64,000 bases of DNA from Kribbella sp. ALI-6-A (lineage in GTDB: Bacteria > Actinomycetota > Actinomycetes > Propionibacteriales > Kribbellaceae). Every line of letters begins with the position of its first letter. The stretch's first letter is position 1. The translations under genes and the position numbers were made by a program. Shown here one piece after another: positions 34,127 to 42,524 of this stretch. The stretch is taken from positions 682,001 to 746,000 of the forward strand of contig NZ_MTQN01000011.1 of the NCBI RefSeq assembly GCF_001984195.1, read 5' to 3'. The notes below the pieces were generated by a model. That model saw only the letters and a list, made by a program, of their open reading frames with translations. It was not told the DNA's origin and searched no databases.

Positions 34127-35938
34127 TTACTTGGCGACCTCCGTCGCGCGGGACTCGCGGACGACGGTGACACGGATCTGGCCGGGGTAGGTGAGTTCCT
34201 CCTCGACCTGCTTGGCGATGTCGCGGGCCATCACCTGCGCGGCGATGTCGTCGACCGCGTCCGGCAGCACCATCACCCGGATCTCCCGGCCGGCCTGCAT
34301 CGCGAACACCTTCTCGACACCGTCGTGGTGCATCGCGATCTCCTCCAGCCGTTCGAGCCGCTGCACGTAGGCCTCCAGCGACTCGCGCCGCGCGCCCGGC
34401 CGACCGCCGCTGACCGCATCGGCGGCCTGGGTCAGCACCGCCTCGACGGTACGGACCTCGACCTCGTTGTGGTGCGCCTCGATGCAGTGCACGACGTCGT
34501 CGTTCTCGCCGTACTTGCGGGCCAGGTCGGCGCCGACGATCGCGTGGCTGCCCTCCGACTCGTGCGTCAGCGCCTTGCCGATGTCGTGCAGGAACGCGCC
34601 GCGCTTGCACAGCTTCGGGTCCAGCCCGAGCTCGGCCGCCATCATGCCGGCCAGGTGCGCCGACTCGACCAGGTGCTTGAGCACGTTCTGCCCGTACGAC
34701 GTCCGGTAGCGCAGCAGGCCCATCGTGCGGACCAGTTCCGGGTGCAGATCGGTGATGCCTACCTCGGCCATCGCGTCCTCGGCCGCTCGCTCGCACAGCT
34801 CGGCGACCTCGCCCTTGCTGCGCTCGTAGATCTCCTCGATCCGGCTCGGGTGGATCCGGCCGTCCAGCACCAGCGAGTCCAGCGTCAGCCGCGCGGTCTC
34901 CCGGCGTACCGGGTCGAAGCAGGACAGCAGCACCGCCTCGGGGGTGTCGTCGATGATCAGGTTGACGCCGGTGGTCTGCTCGAACGACCGGATGTTGCGG
35001 CCCTCGCGGCCGATGATCCGGCCCTTCATGTCGTCGCTGGGCAGGTGCACCACCGAGACGACCGACTCGCTGGTCTGCTCCGACGCGAGCCGCTGAACCG
35101 CGCCGGTGATGATCCGGCGGGCCTTGCTCTCGCCCTCGTCCTGCGCCTGCCGCTCGATGTCGCGAACGATCGCGTGCGCGTGCCGCTTCGCTTCGGCCTC
35201 CATCGCCGCGACCAGCTCGGCCTTGGCCTGCTCGCTGGTCAGGTTCGCGACGCCTTCGAGGATGCGGCGGCGCTCGTCCTCCAGGTCGCGGATCTCGGCG
35301 CGCTGCCGGTCGAGTTCGGCGAGCTGGGCGGCCAGCTCGTTCTGCCGTTCCTCCAGGGCGCGCAGCTGTTCGTCGAGGCGTTCCTCCCGCTCGGTCAGCC
35401 GGTGCTCGCGGCGTTCCATCTCGAGGCGCTGCTCGCGCAGGTCGTCACGGATCGACTGCGCCTCGGTCTCGGCGTCCCGCCGTACGACGGACGCCCGCTG
35501 CTCGGCCTCGCGGCGGATCTCCGACGCACGGTCCTCGGACTCCCGACGCGCCTCGTCCGCGCGCTGCTCGACCTCCTTCGCGCGCTGCTCGGCGTCCTTG
35601 CGCAGCGCCTCAGCCTGCTGCTCGGCCTGCCGGCGCAACTCCTCGGCGCGCTGCTCCGCGTCCTTCGCGCGGGTCCGCAGTGCGACTGCCTCGTCCTCGG
35701 CCTCGCGCCGGATCCGGTCACCGATCGACTTCGCCTCGGCGACCGCGGTCGCGGCCTCGAGCTTCGCGTTCGCCTCCGCGGCCGCCACCTCGGCACCCTT
35801 GCGCCGGGTCAGCGTCAGCCCGATCCAGGCGAGCAGCCCGACCACGAGGAGACCGACCACCACCAACCCCACCGACGTCGCCGGCGGCGTCGCGGCGTAC
35901 GAGATCACGGCGGCCGGACCCAGGATGAGCTGCGGCAT
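34127..35938 (-). CDS. rny: Ribonuclease Y
   Basis: 603 residues. One N-terminal membrane helix (SVGLVVVGLLVVGLLAWIGL), then a very long Glu/Arg/Ala coiled coil to about residue 280, a KH domain with GRIIGREGRNIRSF near 307, and an HD domain with FLHDIGKALTHE near 451. It is a membrane-anchored endoribonuclease starting mRNA decay. Many actinobacteria rely on RNase E, so an rny here is informative; whether both are present cannot be seen. ATG 35938 has GGGGAG. A promoter about 330 bases upstream implies a long leader. Confidence 0.96.
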   Translation of the reverse strand: MPQLILGPAAVISYAATPPATSVGLVVVGLLVVGLLAWIGLTLTRRKGAEVAAAEANAKLEAATAVAEAKSIGDRIRREAEDEAVALRTRAKDAEQRAEELRRQAEQQAEALRKDAEQRAKEVEQRADEARRESEDRASEIRREAEQRASVVRRDAETEAQSIRDDLREQRLEMERREHRLTEREERLDEQLRALEERQNELAAQLAELDRQRAEIRDLEDERRRILEGVANLTSEQAKAELVAAMEAEAKRHAHAIVRDIERQAQDEGESKARRIITGAVQRLASEQTSESVVSVVHLPSDDMKGRIIGREGRNIRSFEQTTGVNLIIDDTPEAVLLSCFDPVRRETARLTLDSLVLDGRIHPSRIEEIYERSKGEVAELCERAAEDAMAEVGITDLHPELVRTMGLLRYRTSYGQNVLKHLVESAHLAGMMAAELGLDPKLCKRGAFLHDIGKALTHESEGSHAIVGADLARKYGENDDVVHCIEAHHNEVEVRTVEAVLTQAADAVSGGRPGARRESLEAYVQRLERLEEIAMHHDGVEKVFAMQAGREIRVMVLPDAVDDIAAQVMARDIAKQVEEELTYPGQIRVTVVRESRATEVAK

Positions 35939-36258
35939 CGGCGTCTCCCCTCATCGAGTCACGCCCCGGGCGTGACCAGCTCTTCGGCGAAGGGATCACC
36001 ACACAGCGGCCCAGAAGACGGTACGCCGGAACGCGCCGACCGGGATCTCGCCGTCGGCGATCGTGCCGACGGCCTTCGTCCCCCGGTGAGCGCCGGGTCC
36101 GTTCCTATGCGGCGGCGGGCGGTTCGCCCACCGTCGGCAAGCTCGGAAGAGCTCTGGTTTCGTATCTCCGGACCACGCCTGCGCGCGCTCCGGTTGCTCG
36201 GCCAGCAGGCCGACCTCTGCGATGTCGTCAACCGTCCGGGTGGACAGTTCCCTTGCTG
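35939..36258 (-). promoter_or_regulatory. Long putative 5' leader of rny with a perfect hairpin
   Basis: From a promoter at 36265-36293 to the rny ATG there are about 320 bases with no convincing gene. The leader contains a perfect 9-bp stem GCCGTCGGC (36050-36058) and GCCGACGGC (36065-36073), loop six bases, about 112 bases before the start codon. The leader could be a target for RNase feedback on its own mRNA. Confidence 0.45.
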
Positions 36259-36264
36259 ATTCCG

Positions 36265-36293
36265 AGGCTAGGCGCGGCCATCCACAGGGTCAA
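36265..36293 (-). promoter_or_regulatory. Consensus-like promoter facing rny
   Basis: TTGACC (36288-36293) and TAGCCT (36265-36270) on the minus strand with a 17-bp spacer, close to the main actinobacterial sigma consensus. The transcript should start near 36258. Confidence 0.65.
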
Positions 36294-36382
36294 GGTGGAC
36301 ACTCGCGCGCGGCGCCACGATCCGGAGCGCGCGCTCACGATCTGCCACCGGGCGACTCCAGGCCCTTCCACCTCTGGTAACG

Positions 36383-36430
36383 CAGCACCCCAGCCCCGGA
36401 GGCTTGGCGCCACCGCGGACTGGGGTGCTG
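36383..36430 (-). terminator. Hairpin terminating the gene at 36.5-37.05 kb
   Basis: CAGCACCCCAG (36383-36393) pairs perfectly with CTGGGGTGCTG (36420-36430), 26-base loop. It lies 74 bases after the stop of the antitoxin-like gene and upstream of the rny promoter, insulating the two units. Confidence 0.6.
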
Positions 36431-36503
36431 AAGTGGTCTCCGCTCCAAGCGACCCACCTGAACGGGGACCGCTCGTGCTCTGACCGAGTCGACCTGCTGC
36501 GAC

Positions 36504-37052
36504 CTACCTCGGGCCCGGAAGCCCTCCGTCCGACGTACCGGTGGCCGTGCCGCCTGTCTCCGCGCCCTCGGTCCGCGAGCCGGCCGAGCTGGCGTCGTTC
36601 TCGCTCACGTCGGGAACCTGGCCGCCGACCACTCCACCGTTCGCGGCGGTGCCACCCTCGCTCCCGCTGGAATCGGCGGTGCCGGCCCCAGCCGTCTGCG
36701 TCGGCGCGTCCGCCGCACCGTCGTCCGGCCCGGTCGCCGGCTCCCCGCCGGTCTGATCGCTGGGCGCGCCACCGGACTGGTCACCCGCCGCGCCTCCGGC
36801 CTGGCCGCTCGGCACACCGCCGGACTGACCGCCCGCGGCACCTCCGGCCGGACCGCCCGCGGCCCCGCCCGACTGCTTCTCGACGTACGTCCCGACCTTC
36901 TCCTGCACCGAGTCGAGCTTGTCCGCGTACTTGCCGCCGGTCTGCTTGTCGATCAGGTCGCCGGCCTTCTCCACACCTGCCTTGATCTTGTCCGGGTTCT
37001 GCTTGACGACGTTCCGGAGCCAGTTCTTCGCCTGTTCCTGGAAATCGTTCAT
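36504..37052 (-). CDS. MT0933-family antitoxin-like protein with long Gly/Ala/Ser tail
   Basis: 182 residues. The N-terminal 60 residues (NPDKIKAGVEKAGDLIDKQTGGKYADKLDS) match the MT0933/Rv0909 antitoxin domain. The rest is a low-complexity tail of GGQSGGVPSGQAGGAAG-type repeats, probably disordered. In mycobacteria the family is paired with a polyketide-cyclase-like toxin; no such partner is adjacent, so a toxin-antitoxin role here is doubtful. ATG 37052 has GGAGGG. The tail is far longer than in typical 60-100-residue members. Confidence 0.78.
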   Translation of the reverse strand: MNDFQEQAKNWLRNVVKQNPDKIKAGVEKAGDLIDKQTGGKYADKLDSVQEKVGTYVEKQSGGAAGGPAGGAAGGQSGGVPSGQAGGAAGDQSGGAPSDQTGGEPATGPDDGAADAPTQTAGAGTADSSGSEGGTAANGGVVGGQVPDVSENDASSAGSRTEGAETGGTATGTSDGGLPGPR

Positions 37053-37258
37053 TGCACCCTCCAAAGAGGTGTCAGGGGCGGATCTCTACAGAAAAATGCC
37101 AGCCTACGGACCGGCCCCAAAAGCCGGTCTCTCTTCGGATGAGACACCCGCGGCCGACACCCGTCAACATCCCTCGCCGTCCACCCCCCGCATTGCAACC
37201 CGCCCCCACACGGTTCACCGACCCCCGAAAACCCGCGCGAAACCGCCCGAAATCCCGC

Positions 37259-37753
37259 TCATCGCCCCTGGAAAGCCCCACTCTCCAGGTAGTCCCGGTA
37301 CAGCCCCAGCACCACCTCGGTCTGTGGCTGCAACACCCCGGGCGGGTCGTCCACCGCCCAGAATCCAGCCTCAATGACCTCCTCCGGCTCCGGCCGCAGC
37401 TCCCCCGTCCACCGCCGCGCCTCGAAACAGAGCGCGAAACAGTGCATCCGGTCACCGTTCGGATAGGTGATCTCGTGCACCTCCGGCTCCGACAACGACG
37501 CGAACGGCACCAAATCCTCCTCGCACACCCGCAGTCCGGCCTCCTCGAACAACTCCCGAACCGCCGTCCCCCGAAAACTCGACCCCGGCTCCGCCGCCCC
37601 TGCCGGAAACTCCCACAACCCCGAATCCCGCCGCCGCTGAAACAGCACCCGCCCCGCTTCCCCCACGACCACCACCTGAGCCCCCGGCATCAGCAGCAAC
37701 TCCGCCCCCACCCGCTGCCGCAACCGCCATGTGTAAGACCCGACGTATCCCAT
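37259..37753 (-). CDS. Nudix hydrolase
   Basis: 164 residues. The Nudix box is GAAEPGSSFRGTAVRELFEE followed by AGL, matching GX5EX7REUXEEXGU with Ala-Ala in place of the first glycines. The sequence GRVLFQRRRDSGLWEFPAGA before it is typical. The later segment MHCFALCFEARRWTGELRPE suggests an ADP-sugar or NTP substrate, not determined. ATG 37753 begins a plausible N-terminus. The 206-base gap to the antitoxin-like gene shows nothing recognisable. Confidence 0.88.
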   Translation of the reverse strand: MGYVGSYTWRLRQRVGAELLLMPGAQVVVVGEAGRVLFQRRRDSGLWEFPAGAAEPGSSFRGTAVRELFEEAGLRVCEEDLVPFASLSEPEVHEITYPNGDRMHCFALCFEARRWTGELRPEPEEVIEAGFWAVDDPPGVLQPQTEVVLGLYRDYLESGAFQGR

Positions 37754-37840
37754 CGGGCCAGTCTCTCCCGCCCGGCGAACTCACCTGGTCAGGGCGCGAC
37801 CCCAGGACGATCGCCTGCGTGGCAATCGACGCCAGCACAC

Positions 37841-37926
37841 CTGTCCCCGTCCCTGTCCCCGTCCCTGTCCCCGTCCCCGACCCTGTCCCCGTGCCTGTCC
37901 CGGTCCCCCGACCCCGTCCCCGTCCC
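37841..37926. repeat. 12-bp tandem repeat CTGTCCCCGTCC
   Basis: Several copies of CTGTCCCCGTCC, exact at first (37841-37864) and then diverging to CCTGTCCCCGTGCC-like units up to about 37926. It lies within the 701-base gap 37754-38454, which contains this tract, a YjbQ-like remnant and a second repeat, but no intact gene. Confidence 0.75.
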
Positions 37927-38070
37927 GGCCAGCTGCCCCGAACCCACGGCTCCCGTCCCGGGCCCCGCCAACTGTCCCGTCCCGATCCGCCCTCTCCCAT
38001 CTCCGTCCCCATCCCCCGCCCCCTTTTCGGGGGCCAGATCACCCCGGCGAAGGTCAGCAGCACACCGAAC

Positions 38071-38160
38071 GCCCCCCGCCGTCGCGTGCGGGACGAACAC
38101 GTGCAGCAGTCCGTGACGACGTACGTTGCCGCACGTGGTGGCCGTGGAACCTGACGTGAG
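38071..38160 (-). pseudogene. Remnant of a YjbQ (UPF0047) gene
   Basis: The minus strand encodes GNVRRHGLLHVFVPHATAGG before losing similarity. GLLHVFVPHATAG is the signature of YjbQ/UPF0047 proteins, normally 130-140 residues. No start, no remainder of the domain and no second conserved His-containing motif (near the usual DDLL and H-rich regions) is present in any frame around it, so this is a decayed fragment. Confidence 0.5.
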
Positions 38161-38240
38161 CTGACCGCGGACGCACCGGCTCGCCCGACGCGAACAGCAC
38201 TGCATCCCGCAAGCGCTTTCGCGCGGCGCAGCCGGGCAGC

Positions 38241-38371
38241 CGACGACCCGGCTGAGTCGGTGCGGCCACCGACAGGCTGAGGTGGTGCGGCCGCTGACCC
38301 GGCGAGTCGGTGCGGCCACTGACTCGGCTGAGTCGGTGCGACTACCGACCCAGCCGGTGCGGTTGCTCCCC
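38241..38371. repeat. About 25-bp degenerate tandem repeat GGCTGAGTCGGTGCGGCCAC
   Basis: About five copies of a 21-26-bp unit with the core GAGTCGGTGCGGCCACTGAC, drifting in length. It follows the YjbQ remnant and precedes the YCII gene. Unit length is not a multiple of three throughout, so it is probably non-coding. Confidence 0.6.
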
Positions 38372-38454
38372 TCATCACCGCACAGTCGCTCCAGGTGTTC
38401 AGGCTCGGCGACGCAGACGCGGGCGATCGCGGGAAGTTGCGTCCTCGACGCCGC

Positions 38455-38778
38455 TCAGAGGAACGGCCGCACCTCGATCTTGCGATCGCAAACCTTCGAT
38501 GCCTCGGTCGCCAGCGCGAGCGCCACGTCCAGATCGGGCGCCTCCCACACCCAAACACCCGCGAGATACTCCTTCGATTCCACGAACGGCCCGTCGGTCA
38601 CCACTGCCTGCTCGCCCCGGTTGTCGATGACCGTGGCCTCGTCGGTGTCCGCCAATCCGCCCGCGAAAACCCAGTAACCCTCGGCGATCAGCCGATCGTT
38701 GAACTCGCTGATGGCCGGCTGCCGGTCCGTGCTGCCGGGTTTGCTCTTGTCATCGATCACGGAAACCAGGTACTGCAT
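38455..38778 (-). CDS. YCII/DGPF-domain protein
   Basis: 107 residues, MQYLVSVIDDKSKPGSTDRQ at the N-terminus and VVTDGPFVESKEYLAGVWVWE carrying the DGPF signature. It is a second member of the family found beside ECF42 at 10 kb, but here without a sigma factor. It follows the dihydrofolate-reductase-like gene on the same strand with 52 bases between, and has AAGGAGA before its ATG. The two may form a small stress or detoxification unit; function not established. Confidence 0.88.
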   Translation of the reverse strand: MQYLVSVIDDKSKPGSTDRQPAISEFNDRLIAEGYWVFAGGLADTDEATVIDNRGEQAVVTDGPFVESKEYLAGVWVWEAPDLDVALALATEASKVCDRKIEVRPFL

Positions 38779-38830
38779 CTGAACTCATCTCCTTGTGGTG
38801 TCGGGAACGTTTGTGCGGTGGTCAGGGCCA

Positions 38831-39433
38831 TCAGGTCGTCGCATACTGCGGGCGCCCGGCCGGCCGATAGCGCTGGATCGTCACGCCCTTGGAGTCGACC
38901 CGCGATTCCACCAGCTCGAGCGCAAGATCCGGACCGGTCTCCGCGAACAGTCTCGCGCCCTGACCGAGAATCACCGGGATCACGATCAGCACCATCTCGT
39001 CAACCAGCCCGTTGTCCAGCAGCCACCGAGTCAGAGCACCACTTCCGTGCACCTGCAGCTCACCCCCAGGCTTGGCCTTCAACTCGTTGACGCCCGCCAC
39101 GAGATCACCACGGAGCACAGTCGTGTCCGTCCAACGCGGCGCGGTCAGCGTGTTCGAGGCCACGTACTTGGGCGCATCATTCAACGCCACGCCAATGGGA
39201 TGCGCACGCATCGATCCCCACGACTCGGCGAACAACTCATAGGTACGCCGACCGAACAGAAACGCCTCGGCACGCTGATAGGCCTGCGTGATGAATGCCC
39301 TCGTCTCGTCGTCCCCCGCTCCCCGACCCCATCCCCCACGCTCGAACCCGTCTCGGCGGTCCTCATCCGTTACGCCGCCGTTTCCCTGCATCACTCCGTC
39401 GAGCGTCACCTGGGTCATGGTCGTCAACTTCAC
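38831..39433 (-). CDS. Dihydrofolate reductase-family (RibD C-terminal) protein
   Basis: 200 residues. TTMTQVTLDGVMQGNGG at the N-terminus, AEAFLFGRRTYELFAESWGS, and LQVHGSGALTRWLLDNGLVDEM and IVIPVILGQGARLF are the RibD C-terminal/DHFR-like signatures. Such proteins bind NADPH; most actinobacterial stand-alone copies have no proven substrate. GTG 39433 is preferred, with AAGGA nine bases upstream. Forms a unit with the YCII gene. Confidence 0.9.
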   Translation of the reverse strand: MKLTTMTQVTLDGVMQGNGGVTDEDRRDGFERGGWGRGAGDDETRAFITQAYQRAEAFLFGRRTYELFAESWGSMRAHPIGVALNDAPKYVASNTLTAPRWTDTTVLRGDLVAGVNELKAKPGGELQVHGSGALTRWLLDNGLVDEMVLIVIPVILGQGARLFAETGPDLALELVESRVDSKGVTIQRYRPAGRPQYATT

Positions 39434-39707
39434 AATCGCGGTTCCTTCACCTCGGCGCCGCCCGTTCTGGCCGGCCTCACCCCTGCAACGAACCCCACCG
39501 CCCCGATCCGACACCACCTCGCGGAGTTCTTCGCAGGTTTCTCCGCGGCAGGAGGCACAGTGCTGGCGATCAGGGGACAGCGCTTCGGCCGAGCACCGGC
39601 GCCCAACCAGCGGGCGGCCGGGCTGTGGTGATCCCGTCGCGGTCGCTGCCGCGGCGGCGCCCTACCCAGGTGGTGTTCGCGAGTGGAGTTCCCGCCACGG
39701 CGTCAGG

Positions 39708-40271
39708 TCATGGCCGGGGCGGCGCCGCGTCATACCGCTGAGACTCTCGACGCAGGTCCGTGTCGGGTGGAGTCGTGATCGCCGCGCTGCCCCAGGTCTT
39801 CCCAGGAGTCGGTGGGTGGCACCCGCGCACCGGCGACTCCCAGGCCCGCGACTCGCTTCGCCCCGCGACGGTCTGCCCAAAACGCTCCACCGCCGTGAAG
39901 CCGATCGCTCCGATCAGGCTCGCCGCCACCAGCACGGGCGTCAGCGGTCCGAGGGCAGTTCGTTGGTCGCGCTCAATCGACAGCACGACTGGTTCGCGGC
40001 GACGCGTTGGAGACTGACGAACGAGAGTCCGCAGCGGCGAGCTGAGCACCACGTTGGTCGACCGGAAGCTGACGTGCTCAAGCGCCTTGATCGCGTCCGA
40101 CAGCGCGCGCTTTCGAACGTGCAGGCTCTTGGACGTGCGCGCTTGGAGGTGCGCGCTGGTGGATGTGCGCGCTTGGAGGTGCGCGCTGGTGGACGTGCGT
40201 GCTTGGAGGTGCGCGCTGGTGGACGTGCGCGCTTTCGGAACGCGCTCACTGCGGACGATCTCGTCGACCAC
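39708..40271 (-). CDS. Doubtful 187-residue frame with a ten-residue repeat
   Basis: Begins MVDEIVRSERVPKARTSTSA and carries a ten-residue repeat ARTSTSAHLQ three times, encoded by the 30-bp tandem tract. A possible membrane segment (PVLVAASLIGAIGFTAV) follows near residue 125. Third-position G/C is lower than in neighbouring genes and no family is recognised. It follows recX on the same strand after 90 bases. It may be a real fast-evolving protein or a chance frame; the 928-base gap 39434-40361 otherwise holds nothing I can support. Confidence 0.3.
   Translation of the reverse strand: MVDEIVRSERVPKARTSTSAHLQARTSTSAHLQARTSTSAHLQARTSKSLHVRKRALSDAIKALEHVSFRSTNVVLSSPLRTLVRQSPTRRREPVVLSIERDQRTALGPLTPVLVAASLIGAIGFTAVERFGQTVAGRSESRAWESPVRGCHPPTPGKTWGSAAITTPPDTDLRRESQRYDAAPPRP
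40131..40234. repeat. 30-bp tandem repeat, about 3.5 copies
   Basis: Units GGACGTGCGCGCTTGGAGGT plus GCGCGCTGGT at 40131-40160, 40161-40190 and 40191-40220 and a partial fourth. Copies differ at one base or none. The 30-bp period keeps a minus-strand frame open (ten codons per unit). Confidence 0.85.
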
Positions 40272-40361
40272 AGCGGATCCGCGAAGTCCTGGGCAATCCT
40301 CACGGCCGACCTAGGCCGCCATGCCGCGTCCTGCGTCTGCGCCCGCCAGGGCGGCGGGGAG

Positions 40362-42524
40362 TTACTCGGCTTCGAGACCGGAGTCGTTGAGGAGGGGCAG
40401 CTCTTCGTCGGAGGCCGCGAGCTCTTGTTTGACGACGGTCATGGCGAGGCCGCCGGGGTAGCCCTTGCGGGCGAGCATGCCGATCAGGCGGCGCATCGCG
40501 ACCTGCCGATCGAGCGAACGCATCGAGCGGAGCTTCTTGCGAACCAGCGCGCGGGCAGTCTCCTCCTCCTGGCTCGAATCGAGTTCCTCCAAGGCGTCGC
40601 GAGCCAGCTCGTCGTCGACGCCTCGACGACGCAGTTCCTGAGCGAGGGCTCGCTTGCCCAGTCCTCGGCCCCGGTGTCTCGATTCGACCCACGCGGTCGC
40701 GAACGCGGCGTCGTTGATCAGCCCCACCTCGGTGAACCGATCGAGCACCTCATCGGCCACCTCGTCGGCAATCTCACGATCCGCTAGTACGTCGGCCAGC
40801 TCCGCCCGCGTCCGCGGCTGCCCCGTGAGCTTGTCGAGCAGAATCGTCCGCGCCACCTGGTACGGATCAGCGTCCTGGTCCACGGAAGGATCCGCCGGCA
40901 TCCCCGGTTCGTCCCCATCCCGAGCACCCCGCCGAGGCCGATTCCCGAACCCACGAGTCGGCCGCCGTCCAGAACGTCCACGAGCCGACCGGCCACTGGA
41001 TTCAGCACTGACACCGTCGCTGGATCCCGCCCCGACACCGTCGCGCCCCGCCGATGAGCCCGCTTGCGCGCCGCTACTTCCAGCACTCCGGCCACCTATC
41101 GGCGATCCAACGCCGATCCCGGTTGACGAGGTGCTCCCAGCGCCTCCACGACCTGTCGGCGATCCGCTCGCAACGCCACCTCGCCTCGGCGACGAACCCT
41201 CTTGCGCTCCGCCATCTCCAACATCCCGGACACCGACCGGCGATCCGGTTCCGGCCGATGATGCGCTCTCAGCGCCTCCACCGTCGACCGGCGAACCGCT
41301 TCCAGCGCCCCCGCGCCTCGGTGACGAACCCGCGCGCTCCCCACCGTCTCCAGCGTCCCCGCCTGCAACCGGCGAGCCTTCCAAGTCCATGGCGCGACCA
41401 GCGCGCCCGGCACCGTCCGCGCGTCCAGGCGCTCTGGTTTCGTCCGAGCCCCGTAGCGGTCTCCCGCTCGCATCCTGCTCCGAGCCTGGCGTGGGTCCAG
41501 CACCCGCCGACTTCCCCAGGCTCCTGGTCCGGCCGGAGCTCTTGGCCCGGGCGGACGCCTTGGTGCCGCCGGAATCCACGGCGCTTGTCGCGGCATCGTC
41601 AGCTTCTCGCGCACCGAGAAGGTGCGCAGCGGGCGCAGCACCGTTCGTGCCGTCGTCGACCGCAGCGTCGTCCGACGAAGGCGCACGCCGGCGACTCGCC
41701 GAAGTCGCGCCCTTGGCATCGAGCGAGTCCCACGGGTCAGCCTCATCGGCCGTCGGTCGGGCTTTCTCGGAACCGGCACTGTCCAGCGAGTCCCACGGAT
41801 CGGGCTCGTCGGAGTCCGCACCGCTGCTGGGAGACGTACCGATTTCGAGCGAATCCCAGGGATCCGGCTCTTCAGCCTGGGCCTGCCGTCGTTCGGCCTT
41901 GCGGCGGCGGGTTTCGTCCTCGAGGGCGTCCCACGGATCCAACAACTCCGGCGCGACGGCACGAATGCCGGAGACCGCGCCGGAGCGACCCTCGTACGAC
42001 GGCCAGGCGTCGTCTTCGTCAGGGGTTTGCCGAGCGGCGGAAGTCCTGCCCAGGCGGCGGCTCTGCCCCGCTCCGGTCCCAGAGGACTTCGCGCCCCAGG
42101 CCCGCGGGGTAACACCAGACGAGTCCCGCAGGTCGGCTGCCTGCGATTCCGCCACGGCGCCGAGTGATTCACCATCTGCCGAAGTAGTTGCTACAGGCAA
42201 GTTGTCGGGCTCCGAAGCTCTGCCAGGCGCGGCGTCACGCTTGGCACGAGGTGAGCCCGAGGCCGCTGACGTGCGGCTCTGCCTGCGGGTGGCCCGAGAG
42301 GTCTCGGGCCGGGAAGTCTCTGCCCGGGAGGCGTCGCTTGCAGACGTCTCCGAGGCGGGAGAGCTGGACCGCCCCCGGGTGCGGTCCGCGGTGTTGTCGC
42401 GGTCCGCACCGTCGGGGGTCCAGAGGGTGGAGCCGGTTGGCCCGTCAGCCAGGAGCTTGCGGGCCAACGCCAGCCGCTCGGCCTGGGTGAGGCCGGTGGC
42501 GGGCTGGGGATCAGAAGTCGACAT
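40362..42524 (-). CDS. recX: RecX regulator with an exceptionally long disordered N-terminal extension
   Basis: 720 residues, against 150-270 for most RecX. The C-terminal 175 residues are Rec[41 protein letters not shown] and [20 protein letters not shown], with the tandem three-helix repeats. The preceding 540 residues are low-complexity Ser/Gly/Ala/Arg. They include four DPWD motifs (starting near residues 196, 221, 242 and 263) spaced 21-25 residues, the last three reading DPWDSL, and a conserved-looking N-terminus [17 protein letters not shown]. RecX binds and inhibits RecA filaments. ATG 42524 overlaps the recA stop by 14 bases. Confidence 0.93.
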   Translation of the reverse strand: MSTSDPQPATGLTQAERLALARKLLADGPTGSTLWTPDGADRDNTADRTRGRSSSPASETSASDASRAETSRPETSRATRRQSRTSAASGSPRAKRDAAPGRASEPDNLPVATTSADGESLGAVAESQAADLRDSSGVTPRAWGAKSSGTGAGQSRRLGRTSAARQTPDEDDAWPSYEGRSGAVSGIRAVAPELLDPWDALEDETRRRKAERRQAQAEEPDPWDSLEIGTSPSSGADSDEPDPWDSLDSAGSEKARPTADEADPWDSLDAKGATSASRRRAPSSDDAAVDDGTNGAAPAAHLLGAREADDAATSAVDSGGTKASARAKSSGRTRSLGKSAGAGPTPGSEQDASGRPLRGSDETRAPGRADGAGRAGRAMDLEGSPVAGGDAGDGGERAGSSPRRGGAGSGSPVDGGGAESASSAGTGSPVGVRDVGDGGAQEGSSPRRGGVASGSPTGRGGAGSTSSTGIGVGSPIGGRSAGSSGAQAGSSAGRDGVGAGSSDGVSAESSGRSARGRSGRRPTRGFGNRPRRGARDGDEPGMPADPSVDQDADPYQVARTILLDKLTGQPRTRAELADVLADREIADEVADEVLDRFTEVGLINDAAFATAWVESRHRGRGLGKRALAQELRRRGVDDELARDALEELDSSQEEETARALVRKKLRSMRSLDRQVAMRRLIGMLARKGYPGGLAMTVVKQELAASDEELPLLNDSGLEAE

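Noticed and set aside
36504-37052. Toxin-antitoxin module
   Set aside because: The antitoxin-like domain is present but neither neighbour is a toxin of any recognised family.
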